In this document: positions 44,641-55,329 of the stretch, one piece after another
How the letters are laid out: each line of letters begins with the position of its first letter
Numbering within the stretch: position 1 is the first letter of the stretch
Assembly: GCF_035222275.1 (NCBI RefSeq)
Contig: NC_085884.1
Coordinates: forward strand, 4,216,001 to 4,280,000
DNA length: 64,000 bases
Source: Podospora bellae-mahoneyi
Lineage: Eukaryota; Ascomycota; Sordariomycetes; Sordariales; Podosporaceae
Reading direction: 5' to 3'
Program-made: the position numbers and the translations under genes
The notes under the pieces: model-generated
The model's input: only the letters and a program-made list of their open reading frames with translations
Database searches by the model: none
Told to the model about the DNA's origin: nothing

Positions 44641-46707
44641 TCGATAAAGGAAATCTCAGAGTAATACAGTGATCCTGAACGCGTATTTTATCTCCCTGTT
44701 TAACTGGTCTGTGCCTTCGTGCCTCAGGCCTCTGCCAAGTCCTTTGATATCTTTCTGGCCAATAGTAATCCTTTAATACCCGCCTTGCCTTTGATTGCCT
44801 GCCTCATTTTAACGAGAGGCTTACAAGTTGCAGATACCTCTCCTTACGGTAATATTGGCGGTATTATTAGTTCGTAGTTACAGGTAGTTAGCCTTTACTA
44901 TATAATACTATCTCCCCCCTTCTTATACTTACCCACGAGCTTAATAATAGCCTTATATCTCGATACGTAAGTCTTTCGGTTTATCGGGGAACTAAGCGTA
45001 AAAGGCTCGAACTACTATCCTTACTTTATCGCTATAAAAATAATTATATAGCTCCTAAATTTAATATTTTTATTAAAACTAACTTTTTTATTTAATTAAA
45101 TATTTAATTTCTTTATTTATTATAGTCGAATCTATTACCTTTTTTATTTAATAGTTTTTTACTTTTATTAATTGAATTTCTCGTAAAACTTAGTTTAAAT
45201 TAAGTAATACCTATTTATTAACGTAATAAAGCTTAACGAAAGAAACGTAAAAAATATTATAAATTTATTAATATTTAAGGAAAGTTAATTAAATAATAAT
45301 AAGTAAAATAACCTTTTTAATTCTAAACGAGCTTAATATTTTTTTATTTAATTTTTTAAAAGGTCGTCGAGTTTTAATATACTTAACGTTAAATATTATT
45401 AATTACTTTTATTTAAACGAAAATATTGTTTTTTCTTTAAATTTATTTATTATTTTATATATTTATAAATATTTTTTAAAAAGCTTTACGCTTCTTTATA
45501 AACTTAAGTTATTTAATAAGTATATAGTTAGCTTAAAGGATTATAAATATTAATATTTAAAAAGGAATTATTAAAAGCGGATAATAATTATAATTAACGA
45601 AAAAAAGTAATATATTTATAGGTACTTTATAAATATTATTATATTTTAATTTTATTATAAAAAATAATTTATTTTAATTAATTATTTTATATTTAATAAA
45701 AATATAAAAATATATTTTTAATCTTTAATAAATAATTTCCGTTTAACTATTTATTTATAAATAAAAAACTATATTTATATAGTTATTAATATTAACGAGT
45801 TTTTAAAAAAAGTTTTATAAAAAAATAATAACATATAAATTATAACCTGAAATAATATTTATTAAAACGCTATAAAGTAATTAATATTTACGCGCGAAAA
45901 TCCAGATTAAATTATTAAATCTTTTTGCTTTTACGTATAAAGGAATAAAATATATTATTTTAATAAATATATTTATAATAATTTAAATCGAATCGTATTT
46001 AAAAAAATGATAATAGGTTTATAATAAAGTCTATAAAAATTACTCTCTATAGTTTTTAAAGTATTTTTACTAATTAAAATAATCTAAATATATTATAATA
46101 AAGGTTTTTATTTTATTAATACTTTTTATATCCTTATACGTACTTATAAATATATTAATTTATACTTAATTATTAAAGGTAATATTAAATGAAGTTAATC
46201 GTTTTATTTATATTTAAGTAATTAATAACGATAAAATTATATTTAAATTTAAAATCTTTTTATATAAAATTAAATCGTTAAAGGTTTTTAATAAATTATT
46301 ATAATATAAAAAACTTTAATTTTAATATTTATTTTTAAGTAATATTATAAAGCTTTAAATATATTTAACGTTTTAATAAATAATTACTTTAACCTAAATA
46401 GGGAATTTATTACTTTATATTAAAATAATTAATATATTAATAAGCCGGGCAAAAAAAATTAAAAAAAAAGCTTTTTATTTAATAGTAAAAAATAATAATT
46501 TTTTAAAACCGAAATAATCGATTAATCTTTATTTTCCCTTTTTTTAAGCCGATATTGATCGAGTTTTAAAATATATTAATTTTACTATTTAATTATCTTA
46601 AATAATATATAATGATAAAATTATAAACCGTAAGTTTTTACGTTTATTTTATTTACTATTAATTTAATATTCTTATTATAATAAAATATATTAAATTTTA
46701 ATAATTA
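44641..46707. repeat. RIP-degraded AT-rich sequence, left flank of the Gypsy element
   Basis: Almost only A and T from about 45000, rich in TAA, TTA and TATA, with no open frames. This fits an old transposon erased by RIP. I cannot assign the original element. Confidence 0.7.
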
Positions 46708-47150
46708 TGACGAACCCCTATCCAGAACCTCTGAAAGGGATACCGGTTAAAGGCTACTTCTAAATAATCCTGGTTCGGTACAGCTAGATAGTATACGACA
46801 AGGTATCTTAATGTAAACACTAGATACCGTGAATATAATTTGAAATTGCATACTGCGGAACTGTCTATTTACACTAGCCAGTTCCTCCGTATATATAGAC
46901 CTCGGGGCCCTGAGGTGCTCGCCCTACTACGGCCCCGATCACTCCTAGCACTTTGCATCCTGCGAAGTGCTTATCGTGCTATATCTTCGATTACTCGTAG
47001 TATCTTATATCCTATAGACTACTCAGGCCTCTTAGCGCCGTAGCACTTCTGGCCAGCCCTAATTAGTTACTTCCTAGTTTCCTTAATGATTAGCTGGGAA
47101 CTCCCCGCGCCCCACATACTGCGCGGCCTGCCGTTGGGTTAACTATGATA
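46708..47150 (-). repeat. 3' LTR of the Gypsy element
   Basis: 46708-46903 is about 90% identical to 54005-54205. The rest (U3) is unrelated to the 5' LTR. A purine-rich AGGAGGAGGGGCA (minus strand) just outside, at about 47152-47164, could be the polypurine tract. Confidence 0.65.
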
Positions 47151-47265
47151 TAATGCCCCTCCTCCTAGGTCGACGCCCCGGCGACCGTATTCCTAAAATA
47201 GTCCTGGATCCTCTTTTCCTGTAATATCCCTATAGTAAGTTTTCCTCCTCTTTTATCTTACCGTC

Positions 47266-47891
47266 ATGTCTAACCGTGTAAAGAAACCCGCTCGTACGAG
47301 TACCGACCGTCGCCGTAATTAAGTACTTTTCCTTAAGAAGTTTGGCCTTATTATGCCCGAGTATACCTATTGTAAAGAGAATAGCCTTAAGTGCGTGGCT
47401 TCCTTTCGATACGACCGATGCTTCCCGTGTGTTAAGTCGAGTTGCTCCCACTGTAATGTTTATGGCGTGGATCGTAAGTCCTTTCCTGGGCTACCGTACG
47501 CTTCTTCGCTAACCCTATAGTCCGTCCTCTCATTAAGGAGAAAGAGCGCCTGGACGCCGAAAAGCAGGTTACCTTAAGTAAGCTCCTTCGTTTCGAGGTA
47601 TAATCGTGTACTTTCGAGGTGCGAGCCCTTACTGCCTTTCGTCGCGAATCTCGTCTCCTTGAGGAGGAAGAGAGAGAGTTTTCCGCGCGGCCTACTACCC
47701 CGCATGGCCCGCCGGTAACAGATACCTCCGTTGCCTCTTCTTCCATTACTGCTCCTGCCTCGGCCTTCTCTTTCCTGGATCCTGCCTTAGGCCTCGACTG
47801 GCTTACCGACCTTTCTTTTAATCCCGGTATAGCCGGTCCTTCCTTCCTAACCGCGCAGGATACCGCTAGCAGCACGCCTTCTACTTCCTAA
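47266..47891 (+). pseudogene. Antisense Cys-rich/coiled-coil ORF inside the Gypsy element
   Basis: Plus-strand reading, opposite to pol, between the 3' LTR and pol. It begins at ATG 47266 (MSNRVKKPARTSTDRRR). It has a Cys cluster at about 47354-47465 with spacing C-x6-C-x8-C-x2-C-x4-C-x2-C. A charged helical part with IKEKERLDAEKQ and ESRLLEEEEREF follows, then a Ser/Thr/Pro tail ending at 47891. Stops at about 47320 and 47600 and one frame change break it. Extra genes with a Cys motif plus coiled coil are known from other fungal Gypsy-like repeats. The same tail (IAGPSFLT) is visible in the older copy at about 54945. Confidence 0.55.
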
Positions 47892-47942
47892 GGTAGTTAA
47901 GGCGCGTAGCGCTTAATATACCTGGGTCCCCTCACTACTTCT

Positions 47943-48013
47943 AACTTCGTAGTATAGCGTATAGTATGCCAACTACTTTGCCGGAGGCGCAGGTTCGAAT
48001 CCTGCCGAGGTTC
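47943..48013 (+). other. tRNA-like sequence 1 in the Gypsy element
   Basis: The 70-nt cloverleaf is nearly canonical. The 7 bp acceptor is AACTTCG/CGAGGTT and the D stem is GTAT/GTAT. The anticodon-type stem CCAAC/GCCGG is damaged in two pairs and carries a 6-nt loop, TACTTT. The perfect T stem GCAGG/CCTGC surrounds TTCGAAT. The internal box GGTTCGAATCC is intact. The anticodon loop is one base short of normal and the variable loop has four bases, so no amino-acid identity can be given. Confidence 0.55.
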
Positions 48014-48142
48014 TCCTAGCTTTATCTTATAGTTATCTGGCTATAAGCTAAGGCTAGCTTTTTGTCGTCCGCCGGTAGTACGTCTTCTTACGGTAGTAAG
48101 GGTATATAATATTAGTTAAGCCTGGATTCCTTCCTACCTTTT

Positions 48143-48213
48143 AACCTTATAGTATAGCGTATAGTACGCCGACTACCCTATCGGAGGCGTAGGTTCGACT
48201 CCTACTAAGGTTC
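48143..48213 (+). other. tRNA-like sequence 2 in the Gypsy element
   Basis: Starts exactly 200 bp after the first. Acceptor AACCTTA/TAAGGTT (7/7), D stem GTAT/GTAC, anticodon-type stem CCGAC/ATCGG (4 of 5) with 6-nt loop TACCCT, T stem GTAGG/CCTAC (5/5) around TTCGACT. Flanking words upstream are also duplicated, so the unit is a tandem 200 bp duplication. Confidence 0.55.
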
Positions 48214-51200
48214 TTTTAGGCTTAAGAGGGCCCGGTTAGGTCCTTTTACGCCCGGATCTATTTTTGCTTATTTAGGTTTTAGCCGGTTTAGATATCGCTA
48301 GTAAAATTCTTTTAGCTTCTCTAAGTAATTAAAGTATACCTATAGCTCCTACGAGTTATTTATAGCCGGATATCCTAACTAACTAACTAAATATTTTAAT
48401 TAGCCTCTATTAAACCGTAAATTTAGTATTTCTTCTATATCGTACTTTTCTTCTTCGTCCTTCGCCACGGCTTATATATTAGCTTTACTTACCGGTAGTA
48501 CGGGCTCCAGAAGTGAGATATAAAAGGTATATAACCGTAAACGTATCGTATAGGGTAGCTCCAGTTCGAATACTATCTCCGATATCTTTCTTTTAATCTT
48601 AAACGGGCCTACTCGTTTATAATCTAGTTTTTTACTAGGTCTTTTAGTATATAAATTACGTATAAAAAAGAATATTATATTTCCTCCCTTAAGGTAAGGT
48701 TCCTCGAGCCTTTTAATATTATAGTATTTCCGTATCCTTTCCCTTATAAATTCCAGTTTTTATTTAAATTTACTGTAAAGTATATATATTTTATTTACTT
48801 TAATCCTAGCCCTAAATACTTTAACCGTAGGTCCTTACCGTAGGTTTACCTTATAATCGAAATTCGCAAAGAAAAATATAACTTTTATAATCTCCGTTAG
48901 CAATATATTATACACTAATTATACTATAGGTAATAGTTTAATCTAATCGTTTTACTCGAAATTAATATAATTCCGTAAATATTATTTTACGATTTAATTA
49001 AGCCGTTCCGTTTAACCGTTTATTTAAAGGTAGTAGGCCGATAATACTTTACTTATTACCCCTAACCTCGTTATTAACGCTCTTTAAAACTTCGATACGA
49101 ATTTAATATTACGATCCGTAATAAATTCCTTTAGCTATATATATATTACTATAATATACCGTAGTACTACGTTTATTAATTATTTTACCGATTAAATTTC
49201 CTTATATAGTAAAAAGTATATTTACTTAATAAGCCTATCGACTACCGTTAATATACTATTATATTTAACGCCGGTTACCGTATCCTTAAACTTTAGTAAT
49301 TTAGTAATAAAGTCTATAGTAATTAAACTTTATAGCCGCTCCGCTACTAATAGTGGCTCCAGAAATCTATAAAGCTTATACTTCGCAATCCTCGTTTTCT
49401 CGTACGTATAGTATAATTAAATAGCTTCCTTAATATCGTCCTTAATCCCTAGCTAGTTAAAGTACTACTTAATTTTTTCTATAGTCTTTACGATACCTAT
49501 ATATCCTCCGAGCTTCGATGCGTAAATATCTATTACTAGTGTCGTCCGATTACCTGGCTTTATATATACTCGATTCTTATACTATAGCCTTCCCTGGCTA
49601 TCTTTCTGGATGCCCTGTGGCTCCAGTTCTTCCTACCAGTATTACTTTGTAATATCGTTACTTAATTTCCCTTAATATTTATTAGAAATAGCCTTTTCCT
49701 AATACACTACGTAATACTTTATTTATAGCTATAGTAGATACTTAAGAGTGCTATTAAGCGCCTCTTTAAATAATAATAATAACTCCCTAGGTATATCTTT
49801 ATAGTAGTCGGTACGCTTATTAAATATATTTACCTTAGTATTTTCCGATCCCTTTTTATAATTAATTTAGAAATTAAATTCCGAAAGAAACTTTAACTAT
49901 TATATTTGCCGCGCGTTAAGGACCTTTATAATAATAAAGTACCGTAGATTTTTATAATCTATATAAACCTATATTTTATACTTAATACTATTAAAGTATA
50001 ACTTCTATTCCTCGAATACTTCGATAATAGCAAGTAGCTCTTTATCGTAAATTAAATAGTTTTAATATATTCCCTCGAACTTTTTCGAAAAGAAAGCTAC
50101 CGGGTATAACTTATTATCGTTATCTCTTTATCCTAGTTACTTACCGATCGTATAGTCTAATATATCCGCCTTGACCTTAAATAGTCGACTAAGGTCTAAT
50201 AATTTAAATACCGGGTCCTTTAAAATAGCTTCTTTTAGCTCCTAAAAAGCCTACTCTTTTTCCTACCCCCACCGGAACTCTACGTCCTTCTTAATTAAGT
50301 AGTTAAAAGGCCTCGCGATATTTACGTACCTTCGAATAAATATCCGGTAGAAGTTCGTAAACCCTAAGAATTCCCTAACGTATATCTATAACTGCGGCGT
50401 AGGCTAGTCTTTAATTACCGTAATTTTCCTAGGTTCTATACGAACCTTACTTAGCGATATTAAGTATCCCAGATATACTGTCTTTTGTACGTAGAACTCG
50501 CTCTTCTCCTTATTAACTGAGAGTCTGGCTCCGTGTAGCGCGTCGAGTATCTCTCGTACGTGCCGCTTATGCTCCTCTAGAGTACGTAAGTAGATAAGAA
50601 CGTCGTTGAGATAGTATACTACTGTTTTATCGAGGTATTTCCGTATCGTATAGTCAACGAGAGATTAGAACGTCGCGGGCGTATTAGTTAGCCCAAATAG
50701 CATCACGAGATACTCGAAATGACTATAGGGCGTACGAAACGCTATCTTCTATTCGTCTCCTTCTTTAATCCGTATATGGGTATACCCGATAGGCATATCT
50801 AAGCGTATAAAGTATCGCGCCCCGGCTAGTTAACTCTATAATTTAAATATTAACGGTAGCGGATAATTATTTTTTACCGTCTCGTTATTTAGTTACCGGT
50901 AATCTATATATAGTCGTAAGCTACCGTCCTTTTTTAGTACGAAGAAAATAAGGTATTTTATTAGCGATATAGATTCCTTAATATAGCCTTTCTTTAAATT
51001 CTCGTTTAAATATTTCCGTAGCTCTTTACTTTATTTATCGTTAATATAGTATATTTTAAATAGCCGTAATTTAATTTCCTTTTTTAACTTAATCTCGTAG
51101 TCTTACGGCCCTCGCTCTAGAAGCCCCTCTAAATACTTAGCCGTAAAGGCTAAGTATCCTCGATATTCTACCGGTACCGCCTTTTTTTTACTTTTTTCTA

Positions 51201-52980
51201 CGTTATTATAATAAGTATACTTATTAACCTCCGATATCTTTACTAACGTCGTTAACCTTACTTCTTTAATTTTACTATTTATATCGATAGAATACACTAT
51301 TATTTCTTAGGCTCCTTACGGTAGTACCGTGGAGGGTACTTATTTTACACTCTGCTCCATACGTACTCCTGATCTTCCATCGTTAATTAAATACTTTTAA
51401 GGTTCTTTTAGTTATAGGTAGCTATTATCCCTCTAATCGATATTTAAGTTATAATCTTTATACTATAGTTACCTTAGGATTATATTTTTCGAGGGTCTTA
51501 TATTTATAATATCGAATATAACTAAAGTTATTTTTCCTTCGACTATAATGTTTAGGGGTAGTATTTCCCTATGGACCTTTTGCGTACGAAATAGTCCTTA
51601 TATAATAATCTATTCCTTCTTTTTCTTCTATAGTATCCGGGCCTGGTGTACGAACTGTAGCGAAATTAGGTTCGTCTCTATATTACCGTCTATTAATGTT
51701 ATTACCTGGAGATCCTTCTATCGTATAGTAACCTAAAGGCGTTTATTTCTTTTGCTTCCTCCTTATATAGTAGCGACCTTACTAATAAGCCTTAAGTCGT
51801 TATCCTATACCTTTACCTTACGCTAATACCTTCGAAAATACCGTTCGTAGTCCGTTAGAGGTTAATAACCCCCGCGAAGGGCCGCGAGTCGTTTCCTAAG
51901 CGGTTATATCGTTTAAAAGCGTCCTCTTATTTTAGGTTAACTAGTAATATAAAGTCTTTTAACTATACCCGTTTAGCTTCCTCCTATTTTCTATCTTTTA
52001 CTTCCCTAGTACTTTCTCGCATCCTCGTCCGATAGCGGTTCTTTTACTTAATCTTATATATTTTATTTTAATAATATTACTTAACCTTTTCTCGTAAATA
52101 TATAGCGCAGTTTAGGCTTAGGCACTATCCTAATACCACTTCGTCCAACGAGCGTACGCTATTGTCCGTATTCCAACCTTCTGCGTACTCGATGCAGTAT
52201 TTCGCATATCTTAGTGCGATTTATATAACCTGAAGGCTATCCTTTAGTTTAACCGGGTCCTAAACCTTTTATAAGAGGTAATCGTTTAGGTCTTCCTACT
52301 AGGCCTTTTCTTACCTAGCTATAGTCTTCCTAACCGGCTATAGCTTACCCTCCTTACCTACCTTACGTACCGGCTAGTAGCCGTATAGCGACTTACTTTA
52401 GTAGTACTTTATATATCCGTATATAATATATTAGAACTAAGGTACTTTCCGATATTCCGGATACTTAGGATAAAGTTATACCGTATTTCTTTTATAGGGT
52501 ATATACTATATAAGTATTAATATATTTTCTAGTATCTTTGTAATCCCGATACTAACGACTTTCTTACTCTTTTAATATTCTTCCCAACTCTTATACACGA
52601 GCTTTATAGGCTACAATATATCCTATAAAATAATAAATCTATACTTACCGTACTGCCTTTCCGGTATCGTTTACCTAATAGGTCCTTACGCGGAACTATC
52701 ACCCTTAGCGATTTCTATAATAATTTCTGTAATAATTTATACTAATTAATTCTATAATACCTATATTTAAAGATTTCTTTCCTCGTACTCCGCCTTTAGC
52801 CTTTCTACTACTTTTCGTAGCTCCTGGAACTTTACTTCCTTTTATTCGGCGTGTTAGTTAGAATTTCCCTTTAATCCTACCACTTTACTTTATTAATACC
52901 CGATAGCTATTATTTTTATAATCTTTGGTCCTTTCGATATAATAGTAATTACGATCTTCTTCTTCTAGCCGAGTCGTTTA
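48214..52980 (-). pseudogene. Gypsy pol remnant (protease, RT, RNase H, integrase)
   Basis: Minus strand, many stops. RT is recognised near 50200-50650: TVVYYLNDVLIYLRTLEEHK, then SVNKEKSEFYVQKTVYLGYL, then FLGFTNFYR. These are the Ty3/Gypsy RT core and its thumb. The catalytic YxDD box reads YLND (50590-50616): the first Asp is lost, as expected from G-to-A change. RNase H and integrase must follow toward lower coordinates, but I could not delimit them. Confidence 0.65.
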
Positions 52981-53946
52981 GGTACCCTATAATCCTTTTT
53001 AAAATATTTTACCTTACTATAATTAAAATACTTAAGGTTATCCTTATCTTAGCTTCGGCCTTATAGCCTCTATTACTATATAGCATCGATATCTATCGGT
53101 CCTAAGTACGTAGTGCCAAAGTAACTAGTACTAGGGTATCGTCTCTTGCGTTTATCGTTAGGACGGTTATTACTAAAGTGCCCTTTATTACCGTAGTAAC
53201 CCCTATTATTGCCCTTCTTCTCCGTACGACGCTGGAACTACCGATCGTCGATCCGTATAGCCATAGCGATATACTTATCGATAGTATTAGGCCTCGACTC
53301 CTTATATAACTTATCCTTTACCTCTTCTTTAAAGCCATTATAGAAAAGCTATATTAATCCCTTATCGTTAATAATACTACGTAAGCTATCGATCTTAAAT
53401 AAAACCGCGTAATTAGCCGCTAAGCGCGTCTAATATAGGTTTACGAGCCTCTCTTACGCGCGCTTTGCCTCATCGTACTCCCCAAACACCTCTTTAAGCT
53501 TAGTCTTAAAAACACGGTAGCTTTCGAAGTATTCTACGGTAATCTTTTCTTAATCGGACGGCTCCTCTTCGTAGTAATTATCGAGGATAGGTTCGAACTA
53601 CGTAAGAGCCCTATCCTTAAGTCTAGTAGCCGCGAAAATAACTTTCGATTCTTCGTTAGTAAATTAATTTAAATATTAATAAAAATAGGTTTTAAGCTAG
53701 ATTAAGAACCCTCCGAGCTTTGCCTTTCCTCCTCTATAGCGCTCCGGTACCGGGAACTTAGGTGCCACCTTAGGCAAGGTTAATATAGCGATAATCTGCT
53801 CCCGAATCTGCTAAGCCTCGTCCTTAAGTTCCTTAAGACGCCGTATTACCTGCTCTACGGTAGGTCGAGTGTTGGTGGTGGTAGGTCCCTCACTGCTTAG
53901 GCTGGGCGGGACGCCTCCCATCTGAACGTTCTTAGGTCCGGCCATA
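52981..53946 (-). pseudogene. Gypsy gag remnant
   Basis: Starts at the ATG at 53946 (MAGPKNVQMGGVPPSLSS), 58 bp inside the 5' LTR. It continues with RPTVEQVIRRLKELKDEA, a stop, and KVAPKFPVPERYRGGKAK, a capsid-like opening. Several TAG/TAA stops follow. Near the C-terminus, at 52989-53030, is a zinc-knuckle position in which all four ligand codons read TAT (Tyr). Confidence 0.7.
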
Positions 53947-53989
53947 GTAATGAAAAGACGCCTTTAACTTATCCGTAACAGAGTTAAAG

Positions 53990-54000
53990 GCAGTATGCAA
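53990..54000 (-). promoter_or_regulatory. Self-priming primer-binding site (11 nt)
   Basis: On the minus strand TTGCATACTGC lies 4 nt inside the 5' LTR. It is the exact reverse complement of GCAGTATGCAA at 54153-54143 (minus strand). That is the probable 5' end of the transcript, as placed by the TATA run. This is the Tf1/sushi self-priming layout. Confidence 0.6.
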
Positions 54001-54004
54001 CGTA

Positions 54005-54386
54005 TGACGAACCCCTATCCAGAACCTCTGAAAGGGATACCGGTTGAAGGCTACTTCTGAATAATCCTGGTTCGGTACAGCTAGACAGTGTACGATAAGA
54101 TGTCTCAATGTAAACACTAGATACCGTGAATACAACTTGAAATTGCATACTGCGGAACTGTCTATCTACACCAGCCAGTTCCTCCGTATATATATATCCT
54201 ACGCCAAGCCTGGCGTTGTCCTGGATCGATAGACTCGACCCTCGATCCTATCGATACTATCCCTCCGGGGTTGACTCCTTTGGATCGACCCTCGATCCTA
54301 ATGATCCTATTCTGATTGGTCCGTAATCCTGTGCTAATGATTGGTCAGTGGTGCGCCTGCGCCCCACTAGGTGTCAAGCCGTGACA
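54005..54386 (-). repeat. 5' LTR of the Gypsy element
   Basis: 382 bp, TG...CA ends on the minus strand. A TATA run (54187-54197) lies about 35-40 bases before GCAGTATGCAA (minus strand, 54153-54143). The reverse complement of that 11-mer appears again just inside the LTR at 54000-53990. Confidence 0.8.
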
Positions 54387-55060
54387 GTATTAAACCTCCG
54401 TATATAAAAATAGTAAATCGTAATAAATTATTTATTATAATTTTACAGTTTATTATTATTATAAAGCGTATTTATTCCTTCTATAAAAAACTTAATCTTT
54501 TTATAAGATTTCTCTTTTTATTTCCGAACGTTACGTTATTTATGTATAGTATAACTAGTCCCTTTATAACGTTTATAAATTATTTCCTAATATAATTAAG
54601 TAGAGATAAAGATTGTAAAAGCCGAGTTTTAACGTACTACCTTAAATTAAAAATTTAACCGCCTACGTTTATAGAAACGACCATAGTTTAAGCGAATAGC
54701 TACGGCCGTCTCCTATAGCCTTAATAATATAGAAAAGTTAGAACGTATTAAGTAAAAGGAAACCGCGTTAATTATATAGTTTATATTATCGTTTAACGAT
54801 ACTTCTCCTCCTCCTTCGTCCCCCGCTTTTCCGGATCTTTTAAATCGTTATACGATAGAGTCTTTCGCCGCCGTACTTTCCGACCTTTCTTTTTTAAACC
54901 CTTCCTTAAGTTTCGAATAATTACTTAAACTTTTTTTCGACCTTAGTATAGCCGGTCCTTCCTTCTTAACCGTATAAAATACTATTAATAATACGTTTTT
55001 TACTTTTTAAAATAATTAAATATATAACGTTATTTATATTTAATCTTCTTTATATTTTTT

Positions 55061-55131
55061 AACTTTATAATATAATATATAATATATTAATTACTTTATT
55101 AAGAATATAGGTTCGAATCCTATTAAGGTTT
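55061..55131 (+). other. tRNA-like sequence 1, decayed copy
   Basis: Exactly 70 nt again. The acceptor AACTTTA/TAAGGTT and T stem ATAGG/CCTAT remain fully paired and GGTTCGAATCC is kept. D and anticodon arms are AT-converted. Confidence 0.5.
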
Positions 55132-55258
55132 TATTAACTTTATATTATAATTATTTAACTATAGTTTAAATTTAAATTTTATTATCCGCCGGTAATATAT
55201 TTTTTATAAAAATAGAAATATATAATATTAATTAAGCCTAGATTCCTTCTTACTTTTT

Positions 55259-55329
55259 AACCTTATAATATAATATATAATACGCCGATAATCCTATCGG
55301 GAACGTAAATTCGATTTTTATTAAAATCT
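55259..55329 (+). other. tRNA-like sequence 2, decayed copy
   Basis: Starts 198 bp after the previous one with AACCTTATAATATAATATAT. CGCCGATAATCCTATCGG keeps the anticodon-type stem. The acceptor 3' side is mutated. Confidence 0.45.

Larger units (their letters stand above)
46708..54386 (-). mobile_element. Ty3/Gypsy LTR retrotransposon (Tf1/sushi-like), RIP-inactivated
   Basis: Minus-strand element of 7.7 kb. The 5' LTR is 54005-54386 (TGTCAC...CGTCA). The 3' LTR is 46708-about 47150, starting with TATCATAG, which looks like a mutated form of TGTCACGG. The two share about 195 bp at the R/U5 end. Reverse transcriptase remnants lie near 50200-50650, Gag near 52980-53946, and the region between the 3' LTR and pol holds an antisense ORF and two tRNA-like units. 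Stops are TAG/TAA where CAG, CAA or TGG would be expected. No target-site duplication is obvious (AATTA at left, GTATT at right). Confidence 0.85.

Noticed and set aside
46840-47043. Open frame in the 3' LTR
   Set aside because: LTR sequence; no coding features.
53932-54135. Open frame over the 5' LTR/PBS
   Set aside because: Covers regulatory LTR sequence and ends at the Gag start; not a gene.
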